From Peronospora farinosa (Eukaryota > Oomycota > Peronosporomycetes > Peronosporales > Peronosporaceae): a stretch of 64,000 nt of DNA. The stretch is from positions 124,001-188,000 of the forward strand of contig CANTFK010000986.1 of NCBI GenBank assembly GCA_947646735.1, written 5' to 3'. A model generated the notes under the pieces. The model was not told where the DNA came from. It ran no database searches and saw nothing but the letters and a program-made list of their open reading frames with translations. Below, in pieces: positions 10,600 through 21,360 of the stretch. Each line of letters begins with the position of its first letter. Position 1 is the first letter of the stretch. The position numbers and the translations under genes are program-made.

Positions 10600-12042
10600 T
10601 GGCTGCCAATGTTGACGACTCACCTTGTGCTTTCGCACGAGACACACTTTCCTGGTGTCTTGCCTCGAAGTCTGGTCTGCGCGATAACGCGTCAACCAAG
10701 ACATTCGACTTACCCTGCTTATATTCAACTTTAGAATTAAATTCAAAGAAGAATGTTAGCCCTAGCCATTCTCGGCGAGAGGTGCGGTGAATTTATAGCG
10801 GTCCGCAGTGATTCGTGATCCGTATAAACCACAAAAGGTTCGGTGCCTACGAGGTGCACTTGAAACTTTACCCAAGGGCATACTTAATTGAAAGTATCTC
10901 CTTGTCCTGCACAGGGTAATTCAGCTCTGCGGATTTCAAAAGCCAAGACTGATACGTAATGACACGGTCAAGGCCGCTGTCGTCCTTCTGCATGAGCGCG
11001 CTGCCGATTGCAAAATTTCTTGCATCGCAAACGACGCTAAAAGGCTTATCCGCGTCTGGCAATGCCACGACCGGTGCCTCAACAAGAGGTTGCTTCACTG
11101 GTGTGAACGCATCTTCTTGATCCTTAGACCAAGTCCATTCTGCATCCCTTTTTTGAAGGTCAGACAATGGCTTCGTTCGCTCCGCACACTTCTTGCTTTA
11201 CTTTATGCAAGTAATTAGCGAACTCAAGGAATCCGCGCCGATACTTCACGTGTCGTGGGACTGACCATTCCTTGATAGCCTTTACCTTTTCTGTGTCTGC
11301 TCGTACACCATGTGACCCTACGATGCAGCCCAGTACCGGTATCTCGGGGACCCCTATTACGCACTTTTGCAAGTCAACGTATAATTGAACGTCACCCAGA
11401 GTGTGCAACACAGCGTCTAAATGGCGCTTGTGCGACTCCATTGCGCTCAGACCGTCCTCCGCCCTACTATGCACGAATACAGCGTCAAATTAATGGGGCG
11501 AGTAGGCACGGCGCTGACGCATCACGTGAGCCACCACTCGGTTGAATGTCGCTAAAGCATTTTTCAGTCCTTGTGGCATCACAAGCCACTCCCACAGCAT
11601 ACCGCTTGGGTTGATTACTGCCGTTTTGCTACATCAGTATCTATCATGAGAGTTTGATAGTACCATCCTTCAGATCCAACGCGGAAAAGATAGTTGACTT
11701 TCCCATGGAGTTCAACAAGACATCTTTCCGCGAGATCGGCGTCTGCTCCAGAATGGTGGCCGTGTTCAGCTTATTATAAGCATGAAACACGCGCCATCCG
11801 CCTGTTGCTTTACGAACTAAGAAGGTCGAGATGCTGTGAGTCAACTTTCTCTCACGTACATGTCCCGCCTTTGATCGCTTGTCGAAGAACTCATCCATGT
11901 AATCGACTTGTTCTTTCGGCAACGGCCATTGCCTGGTCACACAATACTTGGTGTCAGGCTCCAAGTCAATCTCGTGCCTGATGCCCCTATCGACCGATAG
12001 GCGGCTCGGCATTTCTGCTGGGAAAACGTCACATAATATCAT
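10600..12042 (-). pseudogene. G1' RT-RNase H remnant
   Basis: Frames at 12042-11644, 11474-11160 and 11167-10868 carry the same RT and RNase H blocks as G1. The box at 11492-11481 reads stop-Phe-Asp-Ala instead of Tyr-Phe-Asp-Asp. The frame changes are at the same places as in G1, so the lesions predate the duplication. The 12042 end adds a short leader (RLSVDRGIRHEIDLEPDTKY) that is frameshifted in G1. Confidence 0.8.
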
Positions 12043-12780
12043 ATAAAACGGGCTTTACTTCAAGGCATCCCAGCCTTGAGCAGCAAACTGTTTCTTCTTG
12101 TCGGTTTTGGGTCAAAGACGCTCTCGCTTATTGTGGACGATGAGCAACAGTCCACCACGTTCTCTTCTGGAACTGGTGCGACTATCTCATGGATCTTTCC
12201 TTCCTTTGGTTCGGACAGAACCGATCCCACGTCATCTCCGAGATATTTACTATCTCCTCGGCAGATGCCAAAATAAGCTGGAGCACCTCAACTGAGGATG
12301 CCTCCGGCATCTTGTCTTCGACGACCTCCAGGTCCGTCTTCTTGGACCGAGAATGATCCAAGGGTCACTCGTTTCGACGTGCCCTTGATGGTCTTACTAC
12401 GTCTGGTGCTCGTTCTTTGAGTCACCACGACCTTTGACCTGGAAGAAGGTGTCGTTGATATTATAGCTAACGCACTCCTCCCAACCGCACCAGGCTCATG
12501 GCTCTGTGCCGGCTCTTGTCACGCTTTACTTCCTGTCAGCCCACCATCAACTGCCACAGTCTCTCGGCTCTATGCAAGACCATTGGACGCATGACTACTT
12601 GTCATCGTCCCATTCACTACACCAGTCTCCTAGAGTTGGGTAGAAATTTGTGTCACCTGACTTTCCGCCAGTGCACTTCCAACTCCACCACTCCTTTCGA
12701 GCTAGGTAGTTCCTGGTGTCGATTGACATACCGTCATCGCACCCTAGACTGTGTTGGACACAGAATCATTTACATATATA

Positions 12781-13540
12781 TCTAGGAGGAGCACATGTGG
12801 AGAAGTTAAGGAGCATAATTTGCAAAGTGTAGATCACTTATAGCTTATGAAGACCGTACTTTGTAGATCGGTCGCTATCCATTTGCTGAAACGCGATCTG
12901 AACCAGAAACGCGGTTTGACTCAAAAACGCGATGGAAGCGGATCGTGATGTTGATCGCGATCCAAATCACGATCCGAGAATAAGGCAAGATCGCGATAGG
13001 ATGGGATGGTAAAGGTATCTGAAGTGAACCAAATATCGGGACCAAATTTATATAAAAACACGTGGTAATGGATCCTGGACTACAGATTGGCAAAATTGTA
13101 GGTTTTGGCATTTGATTGGTTAACATAAAAACAGAGTTCAATTTTACTTGAAATACACATGTCGACTTTCTTCAAGACTGGATTTTTTGGCCACCCGACG
13201 TCTCGAGAAAGCATACACACTACGCAAGTCATATCCCTGGATTGTTTGGCCAGGGATTGCAAGAACCTCCATAACAACTCAATTGCGATTGGACGAAGTT
13301 ATACGTTTAAGGACAAGGCAAAAAAGTGCTAGACGAATTGAGGGATAAAAAAAATTAAATTTCGCTTATCGGATAACTGGGATATATTGGGAAGATCACA
13401 CCAAGTACTCAGTCGATCTTGTAAAGATGTTCACAAGATCACCAAATTCCCAATCCCTTATCCAATTAGGATCAACATCAACTCAAGTCTACCTAAAAGA
13501 GAGAAACCCGCCCAGTCGACGGGTACGTAAGGTAAGGTAA
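12781..13540. other. Unassigned region, GATC-rich
   Basis: No gene is recognised. 12880-13000 is rich in repeats of the kind CGCGATC/GATCGCG. 13525-13541 holds a short GTAAG-type repeat after CGACGGGTACG, a motif also seen near 32358 (GACGGGTACAC). It may be the left end (LTR and leader) of the fossil element that follows, but this is a guess. Confidence 0.3.
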
Positions 13541-16500
13541 GGCTTTATACACAGAATCCATAACTTCCTCCTTTTGTCGGTCGTTCAAGCGCCAGTGGAC
13601 AGTCGGAATCGCATCAGCAATTTTGCGAATCTCACTCCCCACAATGGTGCGCGTTCCCGGATCTTCTGGTGACTCGTTTTTTTATTGTGAGTTGCTGAGA
13701 TAAGATGTAAAGATCAAATTTGATTTTATGATTGAAGCGTCATCGGCAGAGGGATCGCTGCACACGTTTGAAAAAATCCCGGATCACCAGCGTTTTGGGA
13801 GGGGCGCAGATGAAAAGAAATCAAAGAGAAGAAATAAGAAATTGATTTGAAAAATAAATCTCTACCCCTCCTCAGACCTTTTCGAGGACCCTAGCGGATC
13901 GCGTTGCAAAATGCGATCCACTGGATAAAAATCTTTCGGTGCTAAGTGAGGTGAAAAATATCAAATTTACTCCAAATATGAAAAAAGGAAGAACTCAAAG
14001 CCATTACAAGTGAAGATGGAGGCGCCTGTATTGAATCATGATGATCCCGACATGAAGACGGCGCAGGAGGATTATAAGACAAAGGGTGGAAACTGGATTA
14101 TTTGGAATGGTGTTGTCACTGGAAGGCGCTGAAAGACTTGTTGTCAAGCGATCCTTTTTGAAGATTTGAAACCTAAGTTGATTGGATCTCTGCGACCCAT
14201 TCCGAACTCGAACAAAAAAGATTAGAAGCGATCTGACGGCTTATGGAGTTGCTTCGAAAAGCTGAATTCATCGCCGGAACGTTTGACCCGCAGGTGCTGT
14301 TGGAATGCGATCATGAACGAGTGATCGATGCAGAGCGATCGCTTTTCTCAAAACTAGTTCCGCTTACTAGAGAGTGCGATTCAGTAGATCAGGCGATCTA
14401 ATCGATCGTAGACATTCGAAAAGGATATTATATTGGAATGTCATAATATATGTCAGCAGAATTCGAAGAAAAGTCGGATGACTCGATTAACATTCAGCGA
14501 ATGTCACTTGATCCGGCTGGTGCATCAAATATTCGCGAACGATTTGTACCGACCAAGGCCGAAGTACGATCGACCACGACACCCTCAGCTGAAGACATAA
14601 ATGTGGCTGGATCAGGTCAGGAGCATTCCTACTTTGAAGCTTCTATGAGAAAGTATGAGTAGGACCAAGCTCGCATGATCGCTAGTCGATTTGCGATTCC
14701 CACAAATACCTCTAAAGTCTAAAAAAAGTCTGCATCTCGGATGTGCACATGGAATCAGCCGGATCGCGTCAATCGCGATCCAATTATTACGATCAAATGA
14801 TTTGGGGCTGGAGGATTTGAGAAGGTCACAAGTCGCAAGTGCAGGCACTGTACCTATCACTTAACGAACTCGAATGTCTGCGATTGCAGATCAAAATAAA
14901 AATTACAGGACGGGACAAGGACGAACATCGAGCGAATAGCTGAATTTACAAGGCGAAGTTTGCGTTCTTACGTGATCAAGCCCCAAATCATCAAAAATGT
15001 TTAGTATTGGTGATTTACACACGAGGCCGGCGCGAAATTGGTACAGCCAGCTTTTGTCGATCCACTAAGAATTCATGAATTTCGTTGCTGGATACCTTCA
15101 TGATCCAGTATCGTGGATATGGTATGTCGGTCGGGAGACAAACTACCGTGCGAAAAGCGATCAGATGTAACGCCATTAGAATGTCTGCATCGGCTCAACG
15201 TAGCCGTGATCCGAGCAAAAATCCTATTCGGGAGGGGTCGCCTTCAATTCGCCGAGAACATGCAAAGCTTTTTAGTGGTACAATTGATGATCGTGATATG
15301 GCTAAGCAGTTGACGTTGCTACGCCTTGAAAGGGATGACGATATAGAAGAAACTCTGCAAACATATGTGTAGTGCAAGAAAGGCGAAGACCAGGTGCTGA
15401 GAGCGCTGGCAGCCGACACATGAAGAACGACAGTATCAGAGTTCAATGAGGCCCAGCAAATTGTATCAACGATCTGCGTCGGCTTTCACTCCGGCACCCT
15501 CTAGACCAACGCGTGCCTAGGATAGATTCTCCTAAAAGGCAGAAGCAGTGATTCATAATCGGGTATTAGTGGATCAGACGCCGAAACGGATCGACCTAAT
15601 CTTTGTGTGGCTGCAGTACCGGATAGCGTGAAGAAATTCAGTGATCACCGTGTCGGACAATTTTGATCAAGATTGCGGTCCAGATCGCGTGGTGAATCAG
15701 AAGGCTTGTACCCATTGTGGATCAAAGGAACATTATGTTCGTGGATGTTGAAAGAGACTAACGTGTCAGAAGTATGGTCGTAAGGGTACCCTCCAGACAA
15801 GTGTTTTTACACCTGTGCTGCCAGCTGAGATGTACATAAAAATGAAAAATGTCGAATGGAAGAATTCTACAACATGATACGCTATTGGTATGTCCCAACC
15901 AAGCACGCTGGAATGCTCCCTCCGAAGGCTGAAGAAATATTAAACTAGGACGCTCGCCAGGTTGGAATCTGGTACGAGCCGATCGTTCTAGCCCTGCATT
16001 TATGCATTTGTGGAAAGAATATCGCCAGATCAAGGTGTTAACACTCGGACCGGCCCGATGAATACATTTGGAGATTTAAAATTTCTGCGTTCAATATCAA
16101 GTGTCGTAAGAGTTGACGAATATGCCCGATCGCCTGCGAAAATGGAGCTCGATTTGGCACTAGACGAATCAAAAAGGTATTGGAAACATCATATCTCAGA
16201 AAATAGTTAAAGCAAGACAAGACAACAGGCAAGATCAACAATGAGAAGGCTACTATGCTATTTGATTCTGGAGCCGAAGTCTCGATCGTCGACACTACCT
16301 TTGCAAGAATGTGTCGGAATGGTTAAAACACCCACCTGACGGATGTTCGTACACGAATCAAGATTACGCTGACTGGATCACTAGTATATTCTTTCGATGC
16401 TTGGGTAGGAGATCAAGTAGGTCAAGACACGATCCTAGAAATGTATTGCATAATACCGCCTTAAATACGCCTGTATTTAGCACAAAGTGTTCCATCTGTA

Positions 16501-16740
16501 TGACAGATGAGGTCAGGATCCTTCAAATGGAGAAAGACCCCTTATAGGGCGACGATACACGCGATCACGGTTGCAGATCAACATGTGGTGATCCCAGTAG
16601 GTAGATCGACAGAAGCGAAGGTCAGGGTTCGTCCTCCTAAGAATAAGATTTGGGTGAAGAGCGATCCGAAATGGGCGTTCACAGTGACTACAAAACCTGT
16701 CAGATCAAGTAATGAAAGCTAGCTATAAAATCGGCGATCA
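13541..16740 (+). mobile_element. Degraded LTR retroelement: gag zinc knuckles and retropepsin
   Basis: No long frame survives. At 15707-15748 a clear zinc knuckle C-THC-GSKE-H-YVRG-C (CX2CX4HX4C) is followed by TGA. A second decayed knuckle (C-QKY-GRKG...DKC) follows near 15759-15800, having lost a Cys and one base. At 16255-16300 MLFDSGAEVSIVD is a retropepsin active site. Short frames at 14450-14662, 15085-15372 and 16010-16210 are probably pieces of the same gag. No RT is seen before the gypsy tail begins near 16831. This is the oldest-looking element of the window. Confidence 0.6.
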
Positions 16741-16879
16741 AGAAGTGCTTTCAAGTTATGGATCGCCATTGGGTTGCTGAATGGTCGCTGATATGAAACC
16801 TCGGCTCCAAAATATGTCTCGATCGGATCACTTACCTAAACATGTGATTTTTTTGTAACCTGGTGATACTACAAAGCTA

Positions 16880-17641
16880 TTGCCCCGATTCATTGGGCCC
16901 TTTACAGTGGTTGAAGAAGTTGGAGACCTAAATTTTAGGCTCACTCTCCCACCATTTATGAAGACGCACCCCATATTCTACGTGGGTCGTCTGAAACGAT
17001 ATGTTAATCCAGAAGAGATCACATATCCACATCGGGCTAATGAGACCAATGGTGACATCGACTGTGAGCGAGCGTCGTTGCCGATCATGCGACGGGGAAG
17101 CCGAGAGGCTCCCCGCATACTAGCGAGGCGATAGAGGACTCGGTGATCGAAGAGGACTACGCGCTTGATGCGGATCTCTCATCGCCAGTCGCTCCAATGA
17201 CCAAACGAAGTTTCAGGCGGTCATACCCCTGACATCCTTTCGACCGCACATCTCGTAGCTCCGCAGTCAGCAGCGAGACATGACTCTCGAGATCAGTCAC
17301 CTGGCGCTTCAGCGCAGCGGTCTCAGCCTACGACTGAAGACACCAGGATAGGCAGCCGCAAATAGTTCAGCGCAATCGCCGCTTCCATCGGGCTTCTCCT
17401 GTGTTGGGAGGACGCGGGTGGAAACACATTCTTCCTTGCTGGAAGGTAGTTGGCCCACCGCCATGTGAAGCAAAAGCTTCACATCCTTGTCCAATGGAAG
17501 GGATACCCGAAGCGTTCTGACTCTTGGGGACCGGTTGACGCGTTGGATGTCGACGTGAATAGGCTGGTAGATGCTTACGAGCAGAAGCACCAGCTGGCGT
17601 TCGCTCTGCTAGATCCTGATGGACTAGCAGGGGAAGCGTAG
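16880..17641 (+). pseudogene. Integrase C-terminus and chromodomain of the 17-kb tail
   Basis: 16880-17134 encodes PRFIGPFTVVEEVGDLNFRL and HPIFYVGRLKRY. 17450-17641 encodes the chromodomain with LHILVQWKGYP, SDSWGPVDAL and LVDAYEQKHQ. Between them the frame is broken near 17130-17450. The chromodomain itself is undamaged. Confidence 0.75.
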
Positions 17642-18365
17642 CGAGAAGGAGTTGGGGTATGTTATCACCCAATATCTTTCTCGCACGTGTCATAGCGAAG
17701 CTGATTCGCTGCGACCGCCGTTGCACTGCATCTACATGCGGTGTAACGGAGCAGGAACTCTGCCTCGCTTTCGTCGGTTGTATCATTTGGACGCAACACA
17801 ACGGGGGTAGGGAAATCACGATCTCGTGCTTTTACCTGCCTTTTCCACGATAAAAAGACGCTAAAGGGTTATTGGCGTCAATATTGGTACGCTCTAAGAG
17901 CGCCACACTATTCCCACTCGAGTGTAACCACTTGGATGGCGGTGGCATTGGTGGCAAGCCGCCGCTCACGTAGCCGTCCTCGCGACGGCGTGCAGACGAG
18001 GCCGACGGTGAAGTCGAAGGAGGAGCTTTTAGATCACCCTCGCCTAATTCTGACCTCCATTATTATTGATTGTCAAGACGTCAGACGTAGGGTTAAACAA
18101 AGGCGGACGATTTAGAATCTCCGACCTGCTGCTGAGCCGCAGCTGTTTCTTTTGAAACAACGCGCTCACTATTGGTCGCTTCACTCGTAGGCGCAGACGA
18201 CGAAGCATGTCCCTCACTGTCAGGAAGCATGGAAGCTTTCTGAAGGTCGGGTGCCTCAAATGATAGGGACATATGTACCATCAAATGCAAAGTGCGCATC
18301 ACCACTTGGGGTGATGGCAATGGCGTGCTCTCATTGTAGTCAACAATGCGAGACAGGTCATCATC
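17215..18365 (-). pseudogene. Antisense ORF remnant of the 17-kb tail
   Basis: The - strand reading starts near 18365 (DLSRIVDYNES) and continues through SFEAPDLQKASMLPDSEG, then after frame changes MPPPSKWLHSSGNSAALLERTNID, then QRRSQRISFAMTRARKILG. It ends in a coiled coil (KRQVTDLESHVSLLTAELRD) at about 17230-17300. These blocks match the G1 and E3 antisense proteins in order. At least two frame changes and a stop break it. Confidence 0.6.
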
Positions 18366-18577
18366 CGCACATTAGTGGGATGGATTAGTGTTCTATGTTG
18401 AAAAGCTGACAATAGATGTTGTCGTTGTCACAGAGACACTTAGCGACGGCTGCGAGTTAGCTCGGCGCGTGCGCTTTGTGCTGGTCGCATGGGCGACTAT
18501 GCAGGTGACCATCAGCCTTACCACGTTTCGGTGGCATCTCAAATTTGCGATGTTTTACAAAATGTAAAAAATGTTCT

Positions 18578-18591
18578 AAAGAGGGGGATGG
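18578..18591 (+). other. Polypurine tract
   Basis: AAAGAGGGGGATGG lies directly before the LTR, where the plus-strand primer of reverse transcription is expected. The same tract is found before the G2 3' LTR on the - strand. Confidence 0.7.
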
Positions 18592-19041
18592 TATAACGGG
18601 CCAATTGGTACACGAGTCCGTTAAGTATACGTTACTTAACAGGAAGGTCTAAAAGGGTACGAGGTATTCAAGGCCTGCCACTTGGGTGACGCACATCAAT
18701 GTATCCCATCCCCGTGAATGTACTATTCATGGATGATTTACATTCAACGGGGATGACGCCCAGTGTGGTCATGGTGACGTTTTCAGACGGACGTCATCAG
18801 CGAGCGTAAATATCTAAGCTCCCACGTAGGGATGTCATTCTAGATATTTAATCTTTACAATTACCCACTCAAGCGTTGCGCGGTTCTCTTAGGCAACGGG
18901 CAAAGGTTGGTATAGTGCTTTGGCGCCAACCAACACCAACACCACCGCACGCGGAGGTAAGACGTTCTAACCTCTTCTTCATGCTGCTCGAAGGTGTATG
19001 ATAGTAGCACGTGGCAGCTTTTTTTGAAGTGCCCGTCTACA
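18592..19041 (+). repeat. LTR of the 17-kb tail element
   Basis: It begins TATAACGGGCC (TG changed to TA, also in G2) and ends GCCCGTCTACA at 19041. At 450 bp it is shorter than the G1 LTR because of internal loss between about 18840 and 18870. The second palindrome is partly decayed here. Confidence 0.8.
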
Positions 19042-19658
19042 AGTCTGGAATCGGCGCGATCATTGACCTGAACGACAGATCGTACTTGAGACAAAGCAAC
19101 GGACTTATTTTTTACAGAGGCTCAGATGGTCTATCACAGGGAGTGAAAACGAAGTGCAAGATCTCTAGTTGAGCGGTAGCCTCATTCTTCTACCATGACG
19201 CGATCTTACCCCTCTGCTGGCTCGATACGTTGGACGCGACAGGGGGCACTTCTCTAAAGACACGTGTGTAGGTCTGTTCACCAGTTCCGAACTTAGTTTT
19301 ATTTTTTGCGCAGTCGTGACCGGATGGCTGGGCTACTCGCGCACTAGGAGCAGCGGTTTCCAGGTGACAGTGGACACTTGAATGGGAGTATTGTACCACT
19401 TGTAAAGCCCTAACTAGCCATTACGACGTTATTCCTTGCCAATTCCGCGGGGTTGAATTGCTCTAAAGCGACAAACTTATTGCATTTCTATCAGAATGTA
19501 TGCGTGTGAACATCGAGGGTACGACGGAAGAAGGGGAATTAGGTATCCTTGAGAGGACCTGCTGAAGAAAGCAGAAGGGCTTTTAAGCCTTAGGGTGAGG
19601 TAAATAGAAACTGAACGAAGTAGACGATACGAAAACAAGGCACTAGTACCATCATCTA
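19042..19658 (+). other. Flank with a short hydrolase-gene fossil at 19473-19549
   Basis: Most of this stretch has no recognisable gene. At 19473-19549 the + strand encodes KLIAFLSECMRVNIEGTTEE followed by GELGI, which matches residues about 20-43 of the intact hydrolase on the - strand at 42833 (LMGFIDECVRVNVEETSEE). A TGA follows a few codons later. It is probably a decayed paralog of the first exon. E3 is inserted about 110 bp further on. Confidence 0.5.
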
Positions 19659-20298
19659 TGTAACGGGGTTACACGACGGTTGTAGCGTCTTTCCGAGATT
19701 TTACGGTTAAACTCTCCTTTTGTATTGCATAAAATGCATTATTATATTTCTCTTTAGAGAGGTATTAAGTATGAGCGTTAAGATATGGTATTCGGTAATA
19801 CCGTATCTTATCGATTGGGATTCGATAAATCACTAACGCTGTATTAAGTACATCATATACGGATGTCTGGACGATACACCGTCTAATAGCAAAGTCTGCA
19901 TATAATAACTACTATTATAGTAGTTAATCTAGTGTAGTGTACTTAGAGTAGGACTATTCATAAAATCTTAAAGCGTAAATATAATCATTTCTCCTTTTGC
20001 GTTTAAGACCACAAGTCGTTCTGGCTTGTTCTCTTGTGCACTTCGTGCGTTGGTTCCCTAAACCTTTAAGCTTCTAGCTTGTTCTTGCACTCTGTGCGTT
20101 GGTTCTCTGAACCTTAAGCTTATTGCTTGACTGGCTAAAGTCTCTTTCCTCATCCTTGGAACAGGGTGACTTTAAGTCGTTTAATTAGTTCCTTAGAACT
20201 AAGTGGCTTTTAGCCTTAACTCTATTTAGTTCTCTAGACATAAGAGGCTTCCAGCCTAAAGTCTTCCTCTGGCTAAAGAGCTGTGCAGCTCTGCTACA
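19659..20298 (+). repeat. 5' LTR of E3
   Basis: 640 bp, TGTAACGGGG at the start and GCTACA at the end. It contains a 14-bp stem with a four-base loop at 19779-19810 and a second near-perfect palindrome at 19906-19926. Short direct repeats of TTGTTCT-TGCACT-TGCGTTGGTT type lie at 20027-20115. Confidence 0.9.
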
Positions 20299-20310
20299 CT
20301 TGGTAGCACT
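20299..20310 (+). other. Putative primer-binding site of E3
   Basis: CTTGGTAGCACT directly follows the LTR. TGGTAGCAC would pair with a tRNA ending GTGCTACCA. G2 has the same bases after its LTR, although the LTRs themselves are unrelated in sequence. Confidence 0.55.
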
Positions 20311-20358
20311 TGTAGTCAATCCTACACCTGAGTCTTTAAAGACTGACCCTCTGTGAGA

Positions 20359-21360
20359 ATGGAGAATCAAAATCACCTCTCTGAGGCACAACGACTCGCC
20401 TTAGATAAACTATCTGCGTTCGTCGGACCTGATCAAATCGAGGCCTTTTTGGCCCAAGGCCCCGAGGTTCTGAATGCTCGTCTTGAGGCCTTTATGCGTT
20501 ATGAGGCAACGCTCCTCGGGCAGGTCCATGACCAGGCAGCGTCAGCCGCGCCTATACAGTACATTCCGGTACCTGTGACCGATGCAGAGCCAAAGGCTCG
20601 TCCACTTGTTTTAAGTGTCAAGACCTTCGAGGGGAAGGAGGGAGAGAACCTTCTCCTCTGGATCCGAGAAGTTGAAATGGCAATGGATGCCGCCATGCTT
20701 GTATCAGATAAGCAACGAGTTGGCTTGGCCATTTCAAAGCTCGGTGGAAGAGCTAGAGAATGGGCTCTAACCAGCGATGTCTCTGTAAATGATGCATTCC
20801 CCACATGGGAAATGCTAAAAAAGAAATTAACCTGTGTGTTTGCACCGCCTAATCAGGCTTATCGTGTGAGCTCACGCTTCCTAGCTACCCGACAGGGTAA
20901 GAAAGAATTGTCGGACTATGTCCAAGAGTTGAGAACTCTCATTGCTGCTATGCAGCAGGATCCATTAGCAGAGGAAGTCCGAGTAACCATTTTTATGGAA
21001 GGACTTCGCACTGGGGTCGCCAGGACGGAAGTTTTTCGTGTCCAGCCTTCGACTTTCGAAGAGGCAGTAAGCATAGCGTTTAACGCTGAATTCAATTTTA
21101 AATCTGCTCGATATGGTCTGCCCTGGTAGCAATCAAATACCTCTAACAGGGCAGAACCCATGGATCTCAGTCAAGCTGAAGAAGCTGAGCTTCAAGCTGC
21201 TGAGCAGCAAGGTAACATTCGTAGATGTTATATGTGCGGAAGTACTAGGCATCTCCGCCCTAGCTGTCCGTTGCGAAAGCAACGTTCAAATCGGCAAAGT
21301 CGAAACCCTGCTCCTAGCCAAAAGGCGAGCACCGCAGGGGAAAATGTCAACTCCCAGTAG
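20359..21360 (+). pseudogene. E3 gag with internal UAG
   Basis: The ATG at 20359 is the first in frame (a GTG lies six bases upstream). The capsid region has [20 protein letters not shown] and [11 protein letters not shown]. An in-frame TAG at 21127 is followed by CAATCA, and the frame then stays open to a TAG at 21358. The CCHC zinc knuckle [14 protein letters not shown] lies in this second part. The TAG is either a nonsense mutation or a readthrough stop. The protease frame overlaps in another phase from 21113. Confidence 0.8.

Larger units (their letters stand above)
8798..12780 (-). mobile_element. G1' chromovirus fragment, inverted relative to G1
   Basis: The reverse complement of about 8875-12770 is nearly identical to about 7790-3880, including shared stop codons. 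It starts within the protease-RT spacer at 12780 and runs through RT, RNase H and integrase to the SH3-like tail. The chromodomain and LTR are missing. The last 70 bases (8800-8875) match the 17220-17300 element better than G1, so the junction joins two subfamilies. Together with G1 it makes a tail-to-tail palindrome with arms of nearly 4 kb. Confidence 0.85.
16831..19041 (+). mobile_element. 3' tail of a chromovirus (integrase end, antisense ORF, LTR)
   Basis: It begins abruptly in the integrase tail, next to the fossil element, and runs through SH3-like domain, chromodomain, antisense-ORF region, polypurine tract and LTR. The reverse complement of 17400-18592 is nearly identical to 32912-34090 in G2 (for example an identical 71-residue peptide). 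The 5' nine-tenths of the element is missing. Confidence 0.8.
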
